Origin: Candidatus Bipolaricaulota bacterium
GTDB taxonomy: Bacteria > Bipolaricaulota > Bipolaricaulia > Bipolaricaulales > Bipolaricaulaceae
DNA length: 11,415 bases
NCBI GenBank assembly: GCA_021163465.1
Contig: JAGGWU010000049.1
Span: 1-11,415, forward strand
Direction of reading: 5' to 3'
Below, piece by piece: positions 7,314 through 11,415 of the stretch. Position numbers and translations under genes: made by a program. A model generated the notes under the pieces. It was not told the origin of the DNA. It did no database searches and was given only the letters and a program-made list of their open reading frames with translations. Position 1 is the stretch's first letter; each line of letters starts with the position of its first letter.

Positions 7314-8164
7314 AGCCCGCGTGGCTCAAGGTGGCGGTCGCCGAGCCCAAAGCGGTGGAGGAGATGCGGGAGATCCTCTCCCGTCACGGGCTGCACACGG
7401 TGTGTCAGTCCGCCCGCTGTCCCAACCTCCCCCGCTGTTGGGGCGCGGGCACGGCCACCTTCATGATCCTGGGGGATGTGTGTACCCGCAGATGTCGGTT
7501 CTGTGCCACGCGGACCGGCTGGCCGAAAGGGCAGGTGGACGATGGGGAGCCGGAGCGGCTGGCCGAGGCGATAAGGGAGCTTGGGCTTTCGTATGTGGTC
7601 CTCACCTCCGTGGACCGGGACGACCTTCCCGATGGGGGCGCGGCCCATTGGGCGCGATGTATCCGTGCTGTGAAGGAGGCAGGGGTTTTGGTGGAAGCCC
7701 TGATCCCCGACTTCTCCGGAGACCGGGGGTGTTTGGCGGAAGTCCTCCGGGCGGAGCCCGACGTGGTGGGCCACAACCTGGAGACGGTCCGCCGCCTCAC
7801 CCCCTCGGTCCGGGATCCCCGCGCATCCTACGAGCTTTCCTTGGAGGTATTGCGGGCGATCAAGGAGCTTTCTCCCCACACGATAACGAAATCCTCTCTC
7901 CTCCTTGGTTTGGGGGAGACCGAGGAGGAGGTGCGGGAAGCCCTTCGGGATATGCGAAAGGCTGGGGTGGACATCGTGGTCTTGGGCCAGTACCTGCGGC
8001 CGGGCCCGGAGCAGTTACCGGTGGTTCGGTACCTTACGCCTGAGGAGTTCGCCCGTTGGGAAGATGAGGCTCGAGGGCTTGGGTTTCGGGTGGCGGTGGC
8101 CGGGCCGTTGGTGCGGACCTCTTTCCGGGCCGCGGAGGTCTACCGGGAGCTCGTATGCGGGTGA
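7310..8164 (+). CDS. lipA: LipA, lipoyl synthase (radical SAM)
   Basis: LipA inserts two sulfur atoms into octanoyl-lysine to give lipoyl-lysine, using a radical SAM [4Fe-4S] cluster and a second, sacrificial [4Fe-4S] cluster. Both ligand sets are visible in the 284 residues. The auxiliary-cluster set is CQSARCPNLPRC (Cys32, Cys37, Cys43). The radical SAM motif is CTRRCRFC (Cys58, Cys62, Cys65). The C-terminal serine ligand lies in RTSFRA (Ser271), where many homologs have RSSY. Other conserved parts are LTSVDRDDLPDGGA, VGHNLETV, KSSLLLGLGETEEEV and LGQYLRP. Length is near the usual 290-320 residues, with a short N-terminus that starts at KPAWLKV. The start overlaps the end of lipB and the end overlaps the next gene by 10 bases. 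Confidence 0.97.
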   Translation: MKPAWLKVAVAEPKAVEEMREILSRHGLHTVCQSARCPNLPRCWGAGTATFMILGDVCTRRCRFCATRTGWPKGQVDDGEPERLAEAIRELGLSYVVLTSVDRDDLPDGGAAHWARCIRAVKEAGVLVEALIPDFSGDRGCLAEVLRAEPDVVGHNLETVRRLTPSVRDPRASYELSLEVLRAIKELSPHTITKSSLLLGLGETEEEVREALRDMRKAGVDIVVLGQYLRPGPEQLPVVRYLTPEEFARWEDEARGLGFRVAVAGPLVRTSFRAAEVYRELVCG

Positions 8165-8874
8165 TATTGGATCTTTCGTTGCGTGATCCGGCGGAGAACC
8201 TGGCGTTGGAGGAGGCGATCCTTAAAAGCTATGGGGCAGATAGGGTCCCTCCCACCCTCCGGATCTGGCGAAATCCCCGGTGTGTAGTGATCGGCCGGGG
8301 ACAGCGCCCCGAGGACGAGGCCGATCTCGATTTCTGTCGCCGTTACCGTATCCCCGTGATTAGGCGGCCAAGCGGCGGTGGGGCCGTTTACCACCATCCC
8401 GGCAACCTGAACTTTTCCCTTTTCCTTCCCTTGGATGGACCATGGCAGGACGTAAAGAAGGCCCACGAGCTCGTGGGAGGGCTCCTGGCCGAGGCCCTGG
8501 AAAAGTGGCTCTACCTTAAGGCGGAGGCGATAGAAGGTTCCCTTTTCGTAGGGGGCCTCAAGATCTCGGGAATGGCCCAATTCCGACACCGCGGCCTCCT
8601 CTACCACGGCACCCTCCTCCTGTGGGAGGACCGGGTGTCAATGGATAGGGTCCTTTTGGCGTTGCGGCCCGGATACTCCCCCTCGGGAGTCCCCTCCCGG
8701 CCGAGCCCCACCGGTTCCCTCTCGGGGCTCGTGGGGAGAGAGGTCAGCGTGGAGGAGGGGGTGAGGCTTTTGCTTTCCGCGTTCAAACCCCTGGGCCGCT
8801 ACGGCAAGGGGGAGCTCTCCCTGAGGGAATGGGCGCTGGCGTGGTCCTTGCTTCCCGATTACCGACCCACCTAA
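8155..8874 (+). CDS. LplA-like lipoate-protein ligase (catalytic domain only)
   Basis: This is a BPL/LplA-type ligase that activates free lipoate (or octanoate) with ATP and attaches it to lipoyl domains. The 239 residues contain RRPSGGGAVYHHPGNLNFSL (70-89), the binding-site lysine in GLKISGMAQ (Lys136) and YHGTLLL. Cysteines occur only at 43 and 61. None stands before the KISG motif, where LipM-type octanoyltransferases carry their catalytic cysteine, so ligase activity is favoured over transferase. It lacks the C-terminal accessory domain of the roughly 340-residue E. coli enzyme. Comparable short forms in archaea need a separate LplB protein, and none is visible here. GGGAG precedes the ATG, which lies inside the lipA 3' end. 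A GTG two codons later is an alternative start. The family assignment is secure, but the exact reaction is inferred. Confidence 0.88.
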   Translation: MRVILDLSLRDPAENLALEEAILKSYGADRVPPTLRIWRNPRCVVIGRGQRPEDEADLDFCRRYRIPVIRRPSGGGAVYHHPGNLNFSLFLPLDGPWQDVKKAHELVGGLLAEALEKWLYLKAEAIEGSLFVGGLKISGMAQFRHRGLLYHGTLLLWEDRVSMDRVLLALRPGYSPSGVPSRPSPTGSLSGLVGREVSVEEGVRLLLSAFKPLGRYGKGELSLREWALAWSLLPDYRPT

Positions 8875-9422
8875 TGGATCGCCCTCCGACCACTCGGGAC
8901 CTCGCGGTGGTCCGCTGGCAGCTCGGCCGTTACCCCAAGGGGGTGGCGGCCATCGCCCGGGATTGCCCCCATGGATACCCCCAGGTCACGGTGAACAAGC
9001 CCCTCATCCGTCACGGTTCCGGGTTCGAGGTCTTCCCCACTTTGTTTTGGCTTACCTGTCCGTATCTAGTGCGGGAGGTAGGGAAGCTTGAGGCCCGGGG
9101 ATTGGTCAAAGGGTTCGAGGCGAGGATCCCCCGGGAGCCCGCGCTCCGGGAGGCCTACCTTCAGGCCCACGAACGATACCGGCGGGAAAGGCTTTCCCTT
9201 TTGGCCCCGGAAGAGGAGAGATTCCTCCGGGAGGTGGGCGCGTGGGACGCGGTGGAGACGGGGATCGCCGGCCTCAGGAACCCCCTGCGGGTGAAGTGTC
9301 TCCATGCGCAATTGGCCCACTACCTGGCCCGGGGAGGTAACCCGGTGGGTGAGGAGGTGGCCCGAATGCTCCCGACGCTCCACTGCCCGGATCGACTCTG
9401 TGACCGGGCCTCCCCGACCTAG
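8874..9422 (+). CDS. DUF501 family protein
   Basis: This 182-residue protein matches DUF501, a conserved bacterial family of unknown function. Recognisable blocks are RDCPHGYPQV (Cys31), FPTLFWLTCPYLVREVGKLE (Cys62), AHERYRRER, GIAGL, VKCLHAQLAHYLARGGNPVG (Cys142, His144) and a C-terminal CPDRLC (Cys171, Cys176). The repeated cysteines and histidines suggest metal or cluster binding, but this is not established. The ATG is chosen because it overlaps the stop of the ligase gene by one base (TAATG), the usual sign of coupled translation. A longer frame opening at 8829 would run far into that gene. DUF501 genes are often found near eno, a ftsB-like gene and ppx, so placement at the end of a lipoate operon is unusual and may or may not be functional. 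Confidence 0.85.
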   Translation: MDRPPTTRDLAVVRWQLGRYPKGVAAIARDCPHGYPQVTVNKPLIRHGSGFEVFPTLFWLTCPYLVREVGKLEARGLVKGFEARIPREPALREAYLQAHERYRRERLSLLAPEEERFLREVGAWDAVETGIAGLRNPLRVKCLHAQLAHYLARGGNPVGEEVARMLPTLHCPDRLCDRASPT

Positions 9423-9443
9423 AATCTGGCCCCCACTGAACGC

Positions 9444-9449
9444 TATAAT
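9444..9449 (+). promoter_or_regulatory. Consensus -10 box of tRNA-Leu
   Basis: A perfect TATAAT lies 8 bases before the tRNA 5' end, so transcription would start within a few bases of the mature end. No clear -35 hexamer is seen 16-18 bases upstream (about 9420-9428). Confidence 0.65.
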
Positions 9450-9457
9450 CCGATTGG

Positions 9458-9541
9458 GCCGAGGTGGCGGAATTGGCAGACGCGCGGGACTCAAAATCCC
9501 GTGCCCGCAAGGGCGTGTGGGTTCGACTCCCACCCTCGGCA
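9458..9541 (+). tRNA. tRNA-Leu (anticodon CAA)
   Basis: The full cloverleaf can be drawn. The acceptor stem GCCGAGG (9458-9464) pairs perfectly with CCTCGGC (9534-9540), with discriminator A at 9541. The anticodon stem CGGGA/TCCCG (9485-9489 with 9497-9501) encloses the loop CTCAAAA, giving anticodon CAA at 9492-9494, which reads UUG. A long variable arm (GCCC..GGGC) marks a class II tRNA, and the T arm is GTGGG-TTCGACT-CCCAC. CCA is not encoded. Leucine identity follows from the anticodon, the long variable arm and A73. Confidence 0.97.
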
Positions 9542-9549
9542 TAAGCTAA

Positions 9550-10098
9550 ATGACAAAATTTGTGCTCTTTTTTTACTGGCTATTGGGGCGGCGGCGTTTT
9601 TGGCAATATTACACCAATGTTACCTGGAGCACTTGCGCCGAATGCTTGAAGCTGCACGGGCGGATCGCCCCTGATCCAGCGAGGTTTCCCCAGCGGCGCG
9701 ACGGCTGTCCCCGGGAAATTCTCCCGTTTTCCGTGTGGCAGCTGCCCGAATACAAAGAAAAAGCGCGGCGCATGAGGGAACTTGCTCAGGCTGAGCTCGA
9801 GCGCCGCAGGCTCTTTGCCCGCGCCGTCGAGGTCCTCGAACGGGACCCCGAGGAGGCGCTCTCCCTATTCGATCGAGCAGGCGGGATCGAGCTCTATCTT
9901 CCCGAAGTGGAGCGGCTGGCTGACGAGAAACGGGAATTCTTTTTGTCAAATCCCCAATTGAAAAGACGCTTGGGGGAGATCTTCCTCAAAAGGTGGAGCG
10001 AGAAGTTCGGAAAGCCCCGATATGAGGTGTGGCCGGAGAGGATGCGGATCGAGCGGGAGAAATGGGGGGAGAGGAGGATCCGCGAGCTCTTCCTTTAG
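9550..10098 (+). CDS. Hypothetical protein with CxxC-x3-H...C pattern
   Basis: I do not recognise this 182-residue protein. Its N-terminal 30 residues are hydrophobic and aromatic (FVLFFYWLLGRRRFWQYY) and may form a membrane-associated helix. A possible metal site follows: TCAECLKLHGRI (Cys29, Cys32, His36) with DGCPREILPF (Cys53). The remainder is charged and helical (LPEYKEKARRMRELAQAELE), then a leucine/glutamate-rich middle and a basic C-terminus. The CxxC..LHGR...C..xLP layout is faintly like the C-terminal motif of phage SPP1 gp7-type head proteins, but everything else differs. The start is uncertain: ATG 9550 lies 8 bases after the tRNA with no Shine-Dalgarno, so in-frame GTG 9562 or TTG 9583 are alternatives. 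From about 9590 codon bias matches neighbouring genes, which supports a real gene. It precedes comEA on the same strand and may share a transcript. Confidence 0.65.
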   Translation: MTKFVLFFYWLLGRRRFWQYYTNVTWSTCAECLKLHGRIAPDPARFPQRRDGCPREILPFSVWQLPEYKEKARRMRELAQAELERRRLFARAVEVLERDPEEALSLFDRAGGIELYLPEVERLADEKREFFLSNPQLKRRLGEIFLKRWSEKFGKPRYEVWPERMRIEREKWGERRIRELFL

Positions 10099-10114
10099 GT
10101 ATGACCGCCGGTTT

Positions 10115-10468
10115 TTGATCGCGGCCCTCCTTGCGTTTCTCCTTGTAGTTTATGCGGGCATTCGGTTCATCCCCAGGCGTCCCCCCGAGATCCCGTCCCC
10201 AAAGACCGTAACGGTTGAGGTCACCATCGCACCGGTAGAGTTCCGGGAGCTTTTGCCGCGTTTAGACCTCAACTCCGCCACCGCCGCCGAACTGGAGGAA
10301 CTGCCCGGGATCGGGCCGGAGCTTGCGCGGCGAATCATAGCCTACCGGGAGGCCCATGGGCCCTTTCGGTCGGTGAAAGAACTCCTGAACGTACCCGGCA
10401 TCGGTCCGGCGATCTTGGAACGGATCCAAGACCTGGTTACGGTCATCCTCCCGGACGAAGGGCGGTAG
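10115..10468 (+). CDS. ComEA-like membrane-anchored helix-hairpin-helix DNA-binding protein
   Basis: The C-terminal half is a classic ComEA double helix-hairpin-helix: LDLNSATAAELEELPGIGP (PGIG at residues 64-67), then GPFRSVKELLNVPGIG (PGIG at 94-97). Such proteins bind double-stranded DNA outside the membrane during natural transformation. An N-terminal transmembrane segment (IAALLAFLLVVYAGI) and a proline-rich spacer fit a membrane-anchored receptor. The start is unresolved. TTG 10115 gives 117 residues, with the helix right at the N-terminus. The only other in-frame start is ATG 10022, which adds 31 residues, overlaps the upstream gene by 77 bases and gives a glycine/arginine-rich extension of doubtful reality. 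A GGAGAGGAGG stretch at 10067-10076 looks like a strong ribosome-binding site but has no usable start after it. No other competence genes are visible. Confidence 0.82.
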   Translation: MIAALLAFLLVVYAGIRFIPRRPPEIPSPKTVTVEVTIAPVEFRELLPRLDLNSATAAELEELPGIGPELARRIIAYREAHGPFRSVKELLNVPGIGPAILERIQDLVTVILPDEGR

Positions 10469-10471
10469 CTT

Positions 10472-10744
10472 TCAAGGCACACCTGCGGGGACGCCTGTTT
10501 CTATCCGGAAGATTTCCAACGGTTCGCCGTCCAATTCTTTTATTTCCCCCTCTTCCTCGCCCAAGGGAACCTCGGCTACTGGTACCATCTCCACCTGGAC
10601 GGCGTCTTCTTCCACCGATACCCGGAGATAGTGGAGGAGCCCCGCCGCCGCGTACACGGTGCCTTCTACAGGCTTCCCCAGCGAATACATGGGCGCCCTC
10701 CCACCCCCGGTGGTGAAGTAATGGATGCCGTCGCGCACTCTGGT
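10472..10744 (-). pseudogene. C-terminal fragment resembling a calcineurin-type metallophosphoesterase
   Basis: On the minus strand, a frame ending at 10472 carries about 90 coherent residues: TRVRDGIHYFTTGGGRAPMY, then GLLHYLRVSVEEDAVQVEMV, then an acidic tail. The pattern 'dGihYfttGGgrAPmY...(H)HYL.V.V..d.v.v' is that of the last beta-sandwich strands in secreted or cytosolic calcineurin-like phosphoesterases. The upstream part of the open frame (10745-10972) is arginine/serine-rich, does not look like protein and shows none of the metal-binding motifs (DxH, GDxxD, GNH, GHxH). The 5' portion therefore appears deleted or displaced. It converges on comEA with only 3 bases between stop codons. 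The family call rests on one segment and is moderate. Confidence 0.45.
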
Positions 10745-11013
10745 GATAGACGAGCTGTTTCTTCCCGTTACGGCTTGGGGTTCTGAAGGAGCTCGGCCTT
10801 TCCCGCACGGACTTGTTCGGCGAGACGATCTGTGTAAGCGGTGAGTTACGTTGGGAAAACCTCTCCCGTGGTCCTTACATTCAAATCTATCTTCCCATCC
10901 AGCTCGTGTCGTGTGCAGGGAGCGGGTGAGGCACCCGCGCCCAAGAACCACAATGCTTGCCACCTTGTCCATCCCAGAGGGTTAGCTGAGCTTCAGACAT
11001 GGGTTGGGACAGG
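10745..11013. other. Degraded intergenic stretch between a gene fragment and an IS3 element
   Basis: No intact gene is seen. Two competing coding traces overlap. The plus strand reads LKELGLSRTDLFGETICVSG from about 10785, with GC-rich third positions like the local genes, and stops at 10929. The minus strand reads ELDGKIDLNVRTTGEV, then LAEQVRAGKAELLQNP, interrupted by two in-frame stops (10768-10905). I recognise neither. The mixture suggests leftovers of deletions next to the insertion sequence. Confidence 0.35.
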
Positions 11014-11092
11014 TGAAGTGCGCCCCTAGAGAGGAACCACCTGGAGTGCTAAGACTAAAGGCGGGCAAGGGTCCCGCGGAAAGGGGTGTACG

Positions 11093-11380
11093 ATGAAGAG
11101 CAACGGCAACAGGTACAGTCCGGCGTTCAAGTTCCGGGTGGTGTTGGAGGCCCTGAAGGCCGAAGGCAAAGGGGCCGAAGCCCAGGTGGCCCGGGCTTAC
11201 GGGGTCCACCCGGTCACCCTGGCCAAGTGGAAGCGCCACTTCCTCGAACACGGCGCCGAGGTGTTCGGGGGAAAAGAAGAGGTCAAGGCCTACGAGAAAA
11301 GGATCGCCGAGCTTGAGCGGATGTTGGGGCACAAGGAAGTGGAGATCGCGCTTCTTAAGAATTTTTTAAGGGAGAGCTGA
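11093..11380 (+). CDS. IS3-family transposase OrfA
   Basis: This 95-residue protein has the IS3/IS911 OrfA layout. A helix-turn-helix (YSPAFKFRVVLEALKAEG, then VARAYGVHPVTLAKWKRHFL; residues 8-52) binds the inverted repeats. A leucine-zipper-like coiled coil follows (YEKRIAELERMLGHKEVEIALLK), which dimerises OrfA and OrfAB. GGAAAGGGG six bases before the ATG supports the start. It ends at TGA 11378-11380, just after a frameshift site that leads into orfB. It looks intact, and the preserved signals suggest a recently active element. Confidence 0.93.
   Translation: MKSNGNRYSPAFKFRVVLEALKAEGKGAEAQVARAYGVHPVTLAKWKRHFLEHGAEVFGGKEEVKAYEKRIAELERMLGHKEVEIALLKNFLRES
11362..11368 (+). promoter_or_regulatory. 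Programmed -1 ribosomal frameshift site
   Basis: In the orfA frame the codons AAT-TTT-TTA contain the slippery heptamer T TTT TTA (X XXY YYZ form), 9 bases before the orfA stop codon. Slipping back one base continues as KGELTLEKKLALVERH, open to the window edge. IS3 elements use such sites to make the OrfAB transposase. Confidence 0.75.
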
Positions 11381-11415
11381 CCTTGGAGAAGAAGCTTGCG
11401 CTGGTGGAAAGGCAC
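11368..11415 (+). CDS. IS3-family transposase OrfB, first codons only (cut by window end)
   Basis: In the -1 frame after the slippery site, 16 open codons read KGELTLEKKLALVERH and run off the window. Position and phase fit OrfB, which carries the DDE integrase domain and is made as the OrfAB fusion. No ATG or GTG with its own ribosome-binding site is seen before it (TTG 11383 is possible), so expression by frameshifting is favoured. The catalytic domain is not in view. Confidence 0.6.

Larger units (their letters stand above)
11014..11415 (+). mobile_element. IS3-family insertion sequence, left end (continues beyond window)
   Basis: The element is recognised by its orfA, slippery site and the beginning of orfB. 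The left terminus is probably near 11014, where TGAAGTGCGCCCC looks like an IS3-type inverted-repeat end (5'-TG) about 80 bases before orfA. The right end and the target duplication lie outside the window, so this boundary is provisional. Confidence 0.7.

Overview
The window is GC-rich (roughly 60-65% by eye) bacterial DNA. Genes have Shine-Dalgarno sites, ATG/GTG/TTG starts and 1-10 base overlaps inside operons. The organism cannot be named from this stretch. The strong GC bias and the protein style would fit a thermophilic lineage such as Thermus-like bacteria or Bipolaricaulota/Acetothermia, but that is only a guess. No CRISPR array, prophage module or toxin-antitoxin pair was seen.

Left part (1-4790): the window opens inside rtcB (RNA 3'-phosphate ligase), which lacks about its first 90 residues and ends with a hairpin. 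A decayed stretch follows. It holds a three-frame remnant that resembles a Mutator/IS256 transposase N-terminus, a signal-peptide-like trace, and a VIT-VWA surface or secreted protein gene broken by two frameshifts and an internal deletion that removed the DxSxS metal site. Next is an intact, solitary FAD-binding subunit of the xanthine dehydrogenase/CO dehydrogenase class, then a short remnant that looks like the start of an IS1182-type transposase.

Middle (4787-9422): a secreted family 5 (oligopeptide/dipeptide type) solute-binding protein lies on the minus strand without its permease genes. Its leader has a 16-base element present twice that duplicates the ribosome-binding site. Diverging from it is a tight five-gene operon. 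The order is a free-standing lipoyl-domain protein, LipB, LipA, an LplA-like ligase and a DUF501 protein. The first four form a logical unit: a carrier with its lipoyl lysine, octanoyl transfer onto it, sulfur insertion, and a ligase that could recharge it with free lipoate. This is the most coherent biological system in the window.

Right part (9423-11415): tRNA-Leu(CAA) has a perfect TATAAT box in front of it. It is followed by an AT-rich junction, an unrecognised 182-residue protein with a CxxC-x3-H...C pattern, and a ComEA-like helix-hairpin-helix DNA-binding protein with an unclear start. On the minus strand, ending 3 bases from comEA, is the C-terminal piece of what looks like a calcineurin-type phosphoesterase. 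After about 270 bases of degraded sequence comes the left end of an IS3-family element, with orfA, a textbook T TTT TTA slippery site and the first codons of orfB at the window edge.

Traces of three insertion-sequence families within 11 kb, together with two broken genes, mark both flanks as unstable. The lipoate operon between them is intact.
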